Source: CAVONB01 sp963697205 (GTDB lineage Bacteria; Pseudomonadota; Alphaproteobacteria; Rhizobiales; Hyphomicrobiaceae). Taken from it: a stretch of DNA of 64,000 nt. The notes under the pieces were generated by a model. The model did no database searches and was not told where the DNA came from. It saw only the letters and a list, made by a program, of their open reading frames with translations. Below are positions 10,405 to 18,925 of the stretch, in pieces. The stretch lies in NCBI GenBank assembly GCA_963697205.1, contig CAVONB010000007.1:124001-188000 (forward strand). Direction: 5' to 3'. The position numbers and the translations under genes are program-made. Positions within the stretch are counted from its first letter, which is position 1. The number at the start of each line of letters is the position of its first letter.

Positions 10405-11614
10405 TCAAAAATCCAGTGCCAAGATGTCCACCTCGGCGCCTTCGGGGAGCGCGGGCGCGTGCGGGGGGCGCACGATGATGCCGGTCGACTGGGCCAGCGG
10501 CGACAGCAGCGAGCTGTCCTGAGAGCGGATGGTCGAGGCTGTCGGCAGCGCGCCGCCGGTGCCGGGGGCGACGATCGCGCGCATGTAGTGCTGGCGGATC
10601 TGGTTGGCGGGCAGCGCATGGGCAAGGCGCGCCCGTGTTGTGATCGGGGCCGCGTCGGGCCGCGCCAGCAGGCGTTCAATGAGCGGCACGACGAAGACGC
10701 GCGTGCAGATCAGCGAGGAGACGGGGTTGCCCGGCAGGCCGAGGACGCGCTGCGATCCCAGGCGGCCGAACATCAGAGGCTTGCCCGGCCGCATCGCGAT
10801 CTTCCAGAAATCGAGCGCCAGGCCGCGGGCCGCAAGTGCGGGGCCGACCAGATCGTGATCGCCGACTGAGGCGCCGCCGATGGTGACGAGGATGTCGGCG
10901 CCGTCGGCTTGGGCGATGCGGACGTCGAGGTCGGCGCGGGTGTCCCGGGCGATGCCGAGATCGCGGACTTCGGCGCCGGCGCCGCGCACCATGGCCGCGA
11001 TGCCGTAGGCGTTGGAGCACACGATCTGGTCGGGGCCCGGCCGCGTGCCGGGTGTGACGAGTTCGTCGCCGGTGGCGAGGATCGCAACGAGTGGCCGGCG
11101 GCGCACGGGGATCGTGCCGTGGCCCATGGCGGCGGCGAGCGTGACCTGGCGCACACCCATCAATGTGCCCGGCTGCAACAGCTCCTGGCCTTCGGTGAAG
11201 TCGAAGCCCTTCTTGCGGATATGCGCGCCATCGGGCGTGCCTTCGGTGACGCACGACGACGTCGCCGTCACGCGTCGTGTTCTCCTGGATGACGATGGCG
11301 TCCGCGCCGTCGGGGACCGGGGCGCCGGTGAAGATGCGCACGGTCTGGCCGGCGTCGACGCGACCGTGGAAGCCGTGGCCTGCGGCGGACTGGCCGAGCA
11401 CTTTCAAGCGTGCCGGCAGCGTGGCGACATCGGCGGCACGCACGGCATAGCCGTCCATGGCCGAGGCATCGAACGGGGGCTGCGTCAGGGTGGCGGCGAG
11501 CGGGGCGGCGAGCGTGCGCCCCGCGGCCTCGGCGATCGCGACGTCCTCGGCCGGGGTGGGCTCGACGTCCGACAGGATCCGGGCGAGCGCGTCGTCGACG
11601 GGCAGCAGCGCCAT
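10405..11614 (-). CDS. moeA: molybdopterin molybdenumtransferase MoeA (frameshift near 11251)
   Basis: MoeA inserts molybdate into adenylylated molybdopterin, completing the basic molybdenum cofactor. The N-terminal part is clear (ALARILSDVEPTPAEDVAI, DASAMDGYAVRAAD, IFTGAPVPDGADAIVIQEN), and so is the C-terminal part (VAILATGDELVTPG, SNAYGIAAMVRGAG, GGASVGDHDLV, MRPGKPLMFG, GLPGNPVSSL). One extra base at about 11251 shifts the frame between GDVVV and VTEGTPDGA; the sequence is otherwise complete at about 402 residues, so I treat the break as a likely sequence error. It starts one base after the moaC stop. The product would serve the molybdenum enzyme NarG at the right end of the window. Confidence 0.88.
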
Positions 11615-11615
11615 G

Positions 11616-12114
11616 TCAGCCTCCGTCCGCCGATACGGCGTCGACGCGGTAAGTGCCCGAGCGTCCGCCGGTCTTCTCCAGCAGCCGGATACCGTCGATG
11701 CGCATGGCTTTGTCGGCGGCCTTGAGCATGTCGTAGATGGTCAGGCACGCGACCGACACGGCTGTCAGCGCCTCCATCTCGACGCCCGTCTGGCCGGATA
11801 CCTTGACCTCGGCGGTGATGCGGATGCCGGTTGGCGCGTGGGTCGGCTGGAAGGTCACGGAGGCCTTGGGACAGCGCCAGGGGGTGGCAGAGCGGGATCA
11901 GCTCGTGCGTGCGCTTGGCGGCCATGATGCCGGCGATGCGGGCGGTGGCGAGAACGTCGCCTTTCTTGGCCGCGCCCGTCTCCACCAGCGCCAGCGTGGC
12001 GGGCGCCATGGCGACAAAGCCTTCTGCGACGGCGGTCCGGCTGGTCGTGGCCTTGTCGGAGACGTCGACCATGCGCGCGGCGCCGGTCTCGTCGATATGG
12101 GAAAGCGTGGTCAT
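11616..12114 (-). CDS. moaC: cyclic pyranopterin monophosphate synthase MoaC (frameshift near 11869)
   Basis: MoaC converts 3',8-cyclo-GTP to cyclic pyranopterin monophosphate in molybdenum cofactor synthesis. Family landmarks are MVDVSDKATTSRTA, the LIPLCHPLALS active-site segment, and VSGQTGVEMEALTAVSVACLTIYDMLKA with a closing LLEKTGGRSG. An extra C in a GGG/CCC run at 11868-11870 throws the frame between ALS and KASVTFQ. The two parts together give the usual length of about 165 residues, so the break is probably a sequence error. It is coupled to moeA (one-base spacing). In related genomes trpC lies directly upstream; here two genes intervene. Confidence 0.88.
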
Positions 12115-12293
12115 GTCCTATCCGATACCACGAGCGCGGCGCGTTGGGGACACCCAGCGGCGTGGAAAGGTTTCGCGCGGCGCCCCTGCCTGGAACCGGA
12201 TCGGGTGCCGCCGCCGATGCCGAGATCAGCGTTGTCGCGGGGGCGGCAGGGGCCTATCCTGCTTAAGTCTCGAAACTGCAACAGGAGCTTGTC

Positions 12294-12764
12294 ATGGCTG
12301 ACAAACTCGGGATCGGCTCGGTGTTTCCGACGATGACCGTCTCCACGACGGATGGTCGTTCGGTGACACTGCCCTCCGGTCTCGCCAGCACGTACAAAGT
12401 GATCCTCTTCTACAGAGGGCACTGGTGACCCTACTGTCGCCGGCAGTTGGTCGGCTACAAAGATCTCGCCGCAGAACTCGCGGCAAATGATGTCTCGGTC
12501 CTTCCCGCCAGCGTCGATCCCATCGACAAGGCCAAAGAGGTTGCAGACGAGATCGGCATGCCCGTCGGCTACGGTGTGACACGGGCGATTGCGGATCAGC
12601 TCGGCTCGTGGTGGGAGGAGCGGCGGCAGATCATCCAGCCGTCGGAGTTCATCGTCGGGCCCGGCGACAAGGTGCTCGCGGCGAGCTATTCGGATGGCCC
12701 GGTCGGCCGCCTGCTCGCACACGACGCACTGGCGCTTGTCAAGTTCGTCGCCTCGCGCAAGTGA
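12294..12764 (+). CDS. peroxiredoxin-like protein with in-frame TGA at the catalytic Cys position (candidate selenoprotein, U45-x-x-C48)
   Basis: A thioredoxin-fold, AhpC/TSA-like protein of 156 residues if the TGA at 12426-12428 is read through. Relatives carry FYRGHWCPYCRRQL at this site. Here the first Cys codon is TGA while the second (C48), the flanking codons and the reading frame are intact to the stop at 12762. This is the classic signature of a selenocysteine-containing peroxiredoxin-like (UxxC) protein, which would reduce peroxides or disulfides. AGGAG lies seven bases before the ATG. The gene is a + strand island inside a minus-strand trpC–moaC–moeA–lexA cluster. No selA, selB or selC is in the window. 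A chance nonsense mutation remains possible. Confidence 0.75.
12429..12459 (+). promoter_or_regulatory. candidate bacterial SECIS hairpin after the in-frame TGA
   Basis: Two mutually exclusive foldings start within seven bases of the TGA. One pairs ACTGTC (12433-12438) with GGCAGT (12442-12447) around a GCC loop, extended by CC/GG below a U-U mismatch. The other pairs TGT-GCCG (12435-12442) with CGGC-ACA (12452-12459) around a nine-base loop starting with G at 12443. Bacterial SECIS elements place a G early in the apical loop about 16-37 nt after UGA; these lie at 11 and 15 nt, at or below that limit. Confidence 0.4.
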
Positions 12765-12899
12765 GCTTCGCGCATGCGAGGCACGGAACGGCAATATGGA
12801 GCGGCTTCGGCATCGTCGGAGCCGCTCTCTTCTTTTCCGGCGGTTTGGGGTTTCGCTGACGCGAACCGGCTGCCGCCGGACCGCTCGAGGGGCGCCCCC

Positions 12900-12917
12900 G
12901 AAACCCGTTTCTTTTTT
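12900..12917 (+). terminator. possible terminator after the peroxiredoxin-like gene
   Basis: A small GAAA/TTTC hairpin (12900-12911) follows the palindrome GGGGCGCCCC (12889-12898) and leads straight into six T (12912-12917). It sits between the convergent peroxiredoxin-like and CitE-like genes. Confidence 0.45.
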
Positions 12918-13779
12918 AATTCTGCACGCGCTCGGCAATCGCGAGAATGCGGTGCATGTCGCGCAGGACGGGCTTCTCGATCAGCTTGCCGTCGATGACG
13001 ACGAGGCCGGTGTCGGCCTTCGCAAACGTGTCGATGACGCGGTGTGCGTGCGCGATCTGGGCGGCGCTCGGCGTGAATACCTCGTTCAGCGCGGCGATCT
13101 GCTTGGGGTGGATCGAGCCCTTGCCGCTGTAGCCGAGATCGCGGACCAACTCAGCCTCGCGCTTCATGCCGTCGGGATCGTTCAGATCGAGATAGGGCAC
13201 GTCGATGACATCGAGCCCCGCGCTTGCCGCCGCATGTACCACGCGCGAGCGGGCATAGAGCAGCGGCTCGTAGGCGTTGCGGCATCTGAGTTCCGCCGCC
13301 ATGTCGACGCCGCCGAAGAACAAGGCGTCGATGCGCGGGCTCGCGCGAGCGATGTCGTGAACGGCTTCGAGGCCGGCGTTCGTCTCGATGATGATGTGCA
13401 GCCGGCAGGCGTGGCCGCGCTCGGTCAGCAGCCCATCGAGCCACTGGATCTCGTCGGGTGTCCTGACCTTGGGCAGCATCAGCGCGGGCGGCGGCGTGTT
13501 CGTCTTCAGGATCGCGGTGACGTCGGCGAGGCCGAAGGGATCGCGCAGGCAGTTGATCCGCACGATGCGCTCGACGCCATCGTCGGCTTGCGGGGTCTCG
13601 AACAGCGCCAGCGCCTTGCCGCGAGCCTCGTCCTTGTCCTTGGGTGCGATGCCGTCCTCCAGCTCCACGCACACGATGTCGGCGCCGGATGCCAGCGCCT
13701 TGGGGAACATCTCTGGCTTCAAGCCCGGCGAGAAGATGAAGCTGCGGCGCGGGCGGATGGCGCGGTCGGTGGTGGTCAT
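12916..13779 (-). CDS. CoA ester lyase, HpcH/HpaI aldolase–citrate lyase beta family
   Basis: A 287-residue CitE/malyl-CoA-lyase-like protein. Family motifs run in order: RRSFIFSPGLKPEMFPKAL, the acidic metal and substrate region VCVELEDGIAPKDKDEAR, RINCLRDPFG, LMLPKVRTPDEI, IIIETNAGLEAV and the closing GYSGKGSIHPKQIA. Such enzymes cleave or form beta-hydroxyacyl-CoA esters (malyl-, methylmalyl- or citramalyl-CoA) with Mg2+; the exact substrate cannot be assigned. It lies 108 bp downstream of trpC on the same strand, inside what is a tight trpC–moaC cluster in related genomes, so it may be a local insertion. Confidence 0.85.
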   Translation of the reverse strand: MTTTDRAIRPRRSFIFSPGLKPEMFPKALASGADIVCVELEDGIAPKDKDEARGKALALFETPQADDGVERIVRINCLRDPFGLADVTAILKTNTPPPALMLPKVRTPDEIQWLDGLLTERGHACRLHIIIETNAGLEAVHDIARASPRIDALFFGGVDMAAELRCRNAYEPLLYARSRVVHAAASAGLDVIDVPYLDLNDPDGMKREAELVRDLGYSGKGSIHPKQIAALNEVFTPSAAQIAHAHRVIDTFAKADTGLVVIDGKLIEKPVLRDMHRILAIAERVQN

Positions 13780-13887
13780 GGCTGATGCTCTGTTGTCATA
13801 TGGATCGCGGCACTTTTTCGCTGCGAGAGCTGGGCGTTTGCCCCGTGCCCCAACCGGGAGGAGACCTTTCGGGCCCTCCGACTTTTT

Positions 13888-14679
13888 CTAGTTTCCCAAC
13901 AACGCCTTCGTTGCGGCTGTCACGTCGTCCTGACGCATCAGGCTTTCGCCGACGAGGAAGGCGTTGACGCCGGCGGCCTTGAGGCGGGCAATGTCGGCGG
14001 GCGTGAAGATGCCGCTCTCGCCGATGACGATGCGGTCCTTCGGTACGCGGGGCGCGAGCCGCTCGGTGGTGGCGAGCGTGGTTTCGAAGGTCTTCAGGTT
14101 GCGGTTGTTGATGCCGATGAGGCGGCAGGGCAGCGCCAGCGCGCGGTCGAGCTCGGCGTCGTCGTGCACCTCGACGATGGCGTCCATGCCCCAGTCGGCG
14201 GCGGCGGAGGCGAGGTCGCGCGCGGTTTGATCGTCCACCTGTGCCATGATGATCAGGATGCAGTCGGCGCCCCAACCGCGCGCCTCGACCACCTGGTAGG
14301 TATCGAGCATGAAGTCCTTCCTCAGGCACGGCAGCCGGCAGGCGTGATGGGCGGCTGTCAGGAACGCCGGTGCGCCCTGGAAGGACGGCCCGTCGGTCAG
14401 GATGGAGAGGCAGGTCGCCCCGCCCGCCTCGTAAGCCCTGGCAAGCGCTGGGGGATCGAAATCGGCGCGGATCAGACCCTTGGACGGCGAGGCCTTCTTG
14501 ATCTCGGCGATCAGGGCGGGCTGGCCGGCCGCGATTCTGGCGGCCATGGCGTCCGCGAAGCCGCGGGTGCGGCCGAACGATCGGGCGTATTCCGCCATCA
14601 CCTGCAGGGGGGTGCGTTCCTTGGCGGCGGCGATCTCTTCGCGCTTGTATTTCGTGATCTTGTCGAGGATGTCGGACAT
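13888..14679 (-). CDS. trpC: indole-3-glycerol phosphate synthase
   Basis: TrpC closes the ring of CdRP to indole-3-glycerol phosphate in tryptophan synthesis. The 263-residue TIM barrel has all the usual blocks: LIAEIKKASPSKG, FDPPALARAYEAGGATCLSILTD, LPCLRKDFMLD, LIGINNRNLKTFE and IVIGESGIFTPADI. I start at the ATG at 14679 (MSDILDKITKYK), which matches the family N-terminus and has AAGGG upstream; an open frame continues further but is not coding-like. The 242-bp leader to 14921 is the divergent promoter region with the BKACE gene and contains a GCGCC/GGCGC hairpin and CTGGCGGG/CCCGCCAG at 14805-14823. Confidence 0.95.
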   Translation of the reverse strand: MSDILDKITKYKREEIAAAKERTPLQVMAEYARSFGRTRGFADAMAARIAAGQPALIAEIKKASPSKGLIRADFDPPALARAYEAGGATCLSILTDGPSFQGAPAFLTAAHHACRLPCLRKDFMLDTYQVVEARGWGADCILIIMAQVDDQTARDLASAAADWGMDAIVEVHDDAELDRALALPCRLIGINNRNLKTFETTLATTERLAPRVPKDRIVIGESGIFTPADIARLKAAGVNAFLVGESLMRQDDVTAATKALLGN

Positions 14680-14921
14680 GAGCCTTCCCTTTGAGCGCCG
14701 GACCATACGACAGGCCGGCGGGGAAGGGCTAGGGTCGGCGTTTCGATGCGGGGAGCGGGCGGGAAGCGCCTTTCGGCGCTTGGGGGCCGGTCCCGTGCCC
14801 CCTGCTGGCGGGACACCCGCCAGACCACCCGTTTTTGGGGGACGATTTGTAGGTGCTGGCTCCTCGGGTCGCGAGGCGCTATGAGGGGGCCAACCCATCA
14901 GCAGACTTGAGGACCACGCTC

Positions 14922-15768
14922 ATGAAAAGCCTCGCCAAGGGCAAGCCGTGCATCATCACCGTCGCCATCACGGGCTCGGTGCCGACCAAGAAGGACAACC
15001 CGGCCGTGCCTGTGACGGTCGCCGAGCAGATCGAATTCGACGCACGCGTCCTATGAGGCCGGCGCCTCGCTTGCGCACATCCATGTGCGCAACGACGACG
15101 GCACGGTGTCGTCCAACCCCGACCGGTTTGCGCAAGTGCAGGAGGGGTTGAAGAAGCATTGCCCCGGCATGATCATCCAGTTCTCCACGGGTGGCCGCTC
15201 CGGCGTCGGCTCGGAGCGCGGCGGCATGCTGCATCACCGGCCGGACATGGCCTCGCTCTCGACGGGATCGTGCAACTTTCCCCTGCGCATCTACGAGAAC
15301 CATCCCGACCTCATCAAAGAACTCGCGGAAAAGATGAACCAGTACGACGTCAAGCCGGAGATCGAGGCGTTCGACGTCTCCATGATGTATCAGGCCGTGC
15401 GCATGTCGGAGGTGGGCCTTCTCAAGAAGCCGCTGCACGTGCAGTTCGTGCTCGGCGTGAAGAACGCGCTGCCGTGCGTGCGCCAGGTGCTCGACTTCCA
15501 GATCGCGGAATTGAAGCGTCTGCAGCCGGAGGCGACGTGGACGGCGGCGGGCATCGCGGTCCACCAGCTCGAGTGCAACCACTGGGCGCTGGAGATGGGC
15601 GGGCATTGCCGCACGGGCCTGGAAGACAACATCCGCTTCACGAAAACGGAGCTGGCCAAGTCGAACGCGCAGCTGGTGAAGCGCGTGGCGGACCTGTGCG
15701 CGGAATACGAGCGCCCGGTGGCGACGCCGAAGCAGGCGCGCGAGATGCTGGGGCTGCGCGCGGCCTGA
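14922..15768 (+). CDS. 3-keto-5-aminohexanoate cleavage family protein (BKACE/DUF849; frameshift near 15036)
   Basis: BKACE enzymes are zinc-dependent TIM barrels that cleave beta-keto acids with acetyl-CoA. The start KGKPCIITVAITGSVPTKKDNPAVP and the metal site HIHVRNDDGTVSS (His-x-His) are family hallmarks, followed by FSTGGRSGVG, the SLSTGSCNFP segment and a C-terminal GGHCRTGLEDNIRF. An extra T in the TT at 15036-15037 breaks the frame between EQIE and STHASYEAG. All parts are present, for about 281 residues, so this looks like a sequence error. Substrate specificity in this family varies widely (KCE, dehydrocarnitine and others) and cannot be assigned. Confidence 0.85.
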
Positions 15769-15793
15769 CCTTTAGAGCGGTTCGGACACGAGA

Positions 15794-15830
15794 AAGGGCC
15801 GGCGCGAGTGGCAGCGCGCCGGCCCTTCTC
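15794..15830. terminator. bidirectional terminator between convergent genes
   Basis: A perfect 13-base inverted repeat, AAGGGCCGGCGCG (15794-15806) and CGCGCCGGCCCTT (15815-15827), with an eight-base loop. It lies between the convergent BKACE and TadG-like genes and could serve both strands. No long T run follows. Confidence 0.75.
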
Positions 15831-15901
15831 ATACGCGGTGGTTCGGAGCAGCGATCGGGTGCTGTGATCTGGCCATCACCGCGCCGATCGTCGCCTTGAC
15901 C

Positions 15902-17269
15902 TCACCGCGTCAAATGGATCGGCGACAGCGTCAGGGCGATGTCGCGGAAGGCATCGCGCAACTGGTCGCCGTTGTCGGCGAGGTACGTGTTGGCGCTGGA
16001 GCTGGCGCAGCGGCGCATGGTCTCGATCGCCTTGTCCTCGCGCAGGGCGAAGCCGACGGTGAAGACCTCGATGCCCGCGGCCTTCATGTTGTCGCAGACC
16101 TGACGCGACTGGGCGTCAGACAGGCCGTTCATGGCGCCGTGACCGTTCTCGCGCGTGGCAATGCCGGCCGCGTCGTACTGGAGATTGTATTCGCCATCGG
16201 TCATCAGTACGGCGACCTTCTTGACGCTCTTGTCGGCGTAGCTGGCAGGCGTGCTGGCGGAGGGCCAGATGCCGGACCAGTTGGGCGACAGCAGGTACCA
16301 GGTCCAGGCAGTGCCGATGTGCCCGGCGGTCCAGCCGCTGGCGCGCAGGTCGTCGATGGTGTCGACCAGCTTCGCGCGGTTGGCGGTCAGGGGGACGATC
16401 TCGGCGCCGGGATTGCACGAGCCGTCGCGGGTGTAGACCGGGCCGACCTTGTCGTTGCCGACGGGGGCGATGTCGGTGTAGGCGCCATTTCCGTCACGTT
16501 CGGACACGCACGGAGACAGCTTGTAGGTCTTCCAGCGGCCTTCGTTGTCCTGGAAGCGGGACGTGGAGGGGCGTTGGCCACGCACGTCGGTCAAGACGTT
16601 GCCGGGGCGAACGGCGTCGGAGAAGGGTGCGAGCGCCACGCGGGTGCCGTCACGGCCGTCGCGGACGAGGATGTTGACGAGATCCTTGGCTGCGGCCTGG
16701 AGGTCGGCGAGCTTGTTGCCAGACATCGACGTCGTGACGTCGAGCATCACGGAGACCTCCAGCTTGCTGCGGTTGGCATTGCCTTGGGACATCGTCGCGG
16801 AGGCGTACTCGGCGCCGGAGACGTCGAGGAGCGGCAGACGATCGATCTTGGCGAGCGCCAGGAAGGTGGTGGCGATATAGGCCGCGCCGCGCGCGCTGAC
16901 GCCCTTGCCGTCCTCGCCGACGCTGAAGGTGATGGTGTCGTCGAGGATCTTGAACCGCTTGTCGGTGTTGGCGCGGTAGTAGCTCTGGGCGACAGCCAGG
17001 GCGGCGCCCGGAGCGTCGATGTCGATCTGGAGCTGGCGGGTGGCGGCCAGGACAGCGGCATCGATGGCGGCCTTGGTCACGGAGCGGGCCTGCAGCCAGC
17101 GTCCGATGTCGACGGCGCCACCGATCGACAGCACCATGGCGGAGACGAGGAAAGCGAACACTGGCACGACGCTGCCCGCGCTGTCGCGGCGGAAGCGGGC
17201 GAGGGTCGGCGACGGGCGCCGGGTGTGGGCGTGGGGACGTTCGCAAGTGGGCTTGGGCAATGTGGGCAC
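15902..17269 (-). CDS. TadE/TadG-related pilus assembly protein with vWA domain
   Basis: A 455-residue protein. Near the N-terminus (about residues 28-55) is a pilin-like hydrophobic segment after a Gly (DSAGSVVPVFAFLVSAMVLSIGGAVD), the putative Flp-type pilus assembly (Tad_N) signature that anchors such proteins in the inner membrane. A von Willebrand factor A domain follows, with a MIDAS-like LDVTTSMSG, and VLMTDGEYN further on. TadG-like proteins act in tight-adherence pilus systems or as surface adhesins. No other tad gene is nearby, so this is an orphan copy, as is common in Hyphomicrobiales. It faces an A+T-rich upstream region that probably holds its promoter. Confidence 0.85.
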   Translation of the reverse strand: MPTLPKPTCERPHAHTRRPSPTLARFRRDSAGSVVPVFAFLVSAMVLSIGGAVDIGRWLQARSVTKAAIDAAVLAATRQLQIDIDAPGAALAVAQSYYRANTDKRFKILDDTITFSVGEDGKGVSARGAAYIATTFLALAKIDRLPLLDVSGAEYASATMSQGNANRSKLEVSVMLDVTTSMSGNKLADLQAAAKDLVNILVRDGRDGTRVALAPFSDAVRPGNVLTDVRGQRPSTSRFQDNEGRWKTYKLSPCVSERDGNGAYTDIAPVGNDKVGPVYTRDGSCNPGAEIVPLTANRAKLVDTIDDLRASGWTAGHIGTAWTWYLLSPNWSGIWPSASTPASYADKSVKKVAVLMTDGEYNLQYDAAGIATRENGHGAMNGLSDAQSRQVCDNMKAAGIEVFTVGFALREDKAIETMRRCASSSANTYLADNGDQLRDAFRDIALTLSPIHLTR

Positions 17270-17665
17270 GCTAACCTCCGTGAAACGATATTTGTTTGTG
17301 TTTTTCAGAAAAACGCGGATGCAGCGATTAACGCTAGACGATTCAATTTTTGCAGTTTTTGTTTCTCTAAAATCATCGACGGCATTTTTCTAGAATTCTT
17401 TTCAAGGCCGGGACATCCAATCTAACTTATTGAAATATATGGTTCGATGTGTCTGTGTGCGGCTGTGCCGCAATGAGGCAATGGAGGAATTCCGACGTTC
17501 GTCCGTTTAGGGATCGAGTGAACGGCTCATGCGTGTCCGTCGTGGCGCCGGGGGCGCCGGCGCTGTTTTTCGGGCTTGCTCCGTGCTGGAATTAAGTCTT
17601 GTGAGCTTAACGGCGCGCGTTGCAGTGCAGCGCGATCGTCACATCATGCGTCAGGCGCAAACCGT
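17270..17665. promoter_or_regulatory. A+T-rich intergenic region upstream of the TadG-like gene
   Basis: About 400 bp without a gene. Positions 17280-17450 are markedly A+T-rich for this genome, with several T5 runs, and are the likely promoter of the minus-strand TadG-like gene. The left-hand gene starts at 17269 and the RNA methyltransferase ends at 17666. I see no defined operator or hairpin. Confidence 0.4.
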
Positions 17666-18925
17666 TCATTGACGCTGCAGAACGGTGACGGCTTCCAGAT
17701 GCGGGGTGAAAACGAACTGGTCGACCGGTGTCACCGTGCGGATTCGGTAGCCGGCATCGACCAGAATGCGTACGTCGCGGGCGAGCGTGGCGGGATTACA
17801 GGAGACGGCGACGACGACGGGCACCTTGGCACGCGCGATGGCGGCGGTTTGCTCCTTTGCGCCTGCGCGCGGGGGGTCGTAGACGACGGCGTCGAGGCCT
17901 TTCAGCTCCTGGGGCGCGAGCGGCTCGCGAAAGAGGTCGCGCACCTTCGTCTCGATATTGCGAAGGCCTTGCGCGTGGCGACGGGCCTCATCGAGGGCTG
18001 CGACGGCCGTCTTGTCGCTGTCGACGGCCAACACCTCGGCGCGACGGGCCAGCGGGAACGTGAAGGTGCCCAGGCCACAGAAGAGATCGGCGACCCGCTT
18101 TGCACGGCCGATGCCCTGCGCGACGAGGTCGGCCAGTATCGCTTCGGCCTCGGGTACCGCTTGCAGGAAGGCGGACGAGGGAATGGCGACCGGAACGCCT
18201 GCGAATTTCAGTGTCGGTGCGGCGAGCAGGGCGACTGGATCGGCGTCGACGGTGACGCGGGCGAAGCGTGCGGCCTGCGCGTGCCGGGCGATTTCGGCGC
18301 GTGCGACGGCCGACAGCTTGGCACGCCCGGTCTCGAGTGCGACGTCGAGGCCGGTATCGGTGGCGGTGACGAGTAGGCGGCCGCCGATGCCGTCGGGCAC
18401 GGCGAGGCGCGCGATGTCGCGCAGGGCAGGCAGCGCATCGACGATCTCGGGCGTGAGCACCGGGCACTCGGTCATGTCGACCAGCGCGTGCCGGCCCTCC
18501 TCGCGAAAGCCGATGGCGACGGTGTCGCCCTTGCGACGGACGCCGAAGACCGCGCGGCGGCGGGTGTGGAGCGGCACGATGCGGATGGGCTCAATCGACA
18601 CGTTGAGGCCGCGGTGGGCAAAGGCGGTGGCGATGATGTCGTGTTTCCAGCGCCGGTAGAGGGACGGCGCCATGTGCTGTGTCTTGCAGCCGCCGCAGGC
18701 GCCGAAGTGTCGGCAGACCGGGGCGATGCGGTCGGGGGAGGCTGTTAGCAGGGCGGGTGCGCCTGCGCCGCCGATGCGCCAGCGCTCGCCGGGGAGCGCG
18801 CCCGGCACGAACAGCGGCTCGGCGTCGTTACCCGCCACGCTTTCGCCCACCGGTCCACCTTCGACCAGGCCGTCGCCTTGGGCGCCGAGGCGGGCAATCG
18901 TCACGTCGTGGTGTGCATCAGTCAT
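17666..18925 (-). CDS. class I SAM-dependent RNA (uracil-C5) methyltransferase, TrmA/RlmCD-like
   Basis: A 419-residue RNA m5U methyltransferase. The N-terminal region has the [4Fe-4S]-type Cys pattern CRHFGACGGCKTQHM found in RumA/RlmD relatives, and the catalytic domain has FCGLGTFTFPLA (SAM binding), VYDPPRAGA and VAVSCNPATLARD, which holds the nucleophilic Cys. It would methylate a uridine in 23S rRNA (or tRNA); which site cannot be told. I choose ATG 18925 because GAGGG lies at good spacing; a further ATG at 18940 lacks a ribosome site. It overlaps the end of tlyA by eight bases, suggesting translational coupling. Confidence 0.88.
   Translation of the reverse strand: MTDAHHDVTIARLGAQGDGLVEGGPVGESVAGNDAEPLFVPGALPGERWRIGGAGAPALLTASPDRIAPVCRHFGACGGCKTQHMAPSLYRRWKHDIIATAFAHRGLNVSIEPIRIVPLHTRRRAVFGVRRKGDTVAIGFREEGRHALVDMTECPVLTPEIVDALPALRDIARLAVPDGIGGRLLVTATDTGLDVALETGRAKLSAVARAEIARHAQAARFARVTVDADPVALLAAPTLKFAGVPVAIPSSAFLQAVPEAEAILADLVAQGIGRAKRVADLFCGLGTFTFPLARRAEVLAVDSDKTAVAALDEARRHAQGLRNIETKVRDLFREPLAPQELKGLDAVVYDPPRAGAKEQTAAIARAKVPVVVAVSCNPATLARDVRILVDAGYRIRTVTPVDQFVFTPHLEAVTVLQRQ

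Noticed and set aside
12426..12428. The TGA as a simple indel-type error like others in the window
   Set aside because: The reading frame is the same before and after the TGA, so no indel can explain it. Only a substitution error or true TGA can.
14805..14836. Terminator CTGGCGGG/CCCGCCAG followed by GTTTTT upstream of trpC
   Set aside because: The hairpin is real, but no plus-strand transcript that it would end is evident; it may be part of a leader or a repeat. It is noted under trpC only.
15896..17425. Long plus-strand open frame opposite the TadG-like gene
   Set aside because: The minus strand carries recognisable TadG and vWA motifs; the plus frame is repetitive Gly/Val/Asp sequence with no homology signal.
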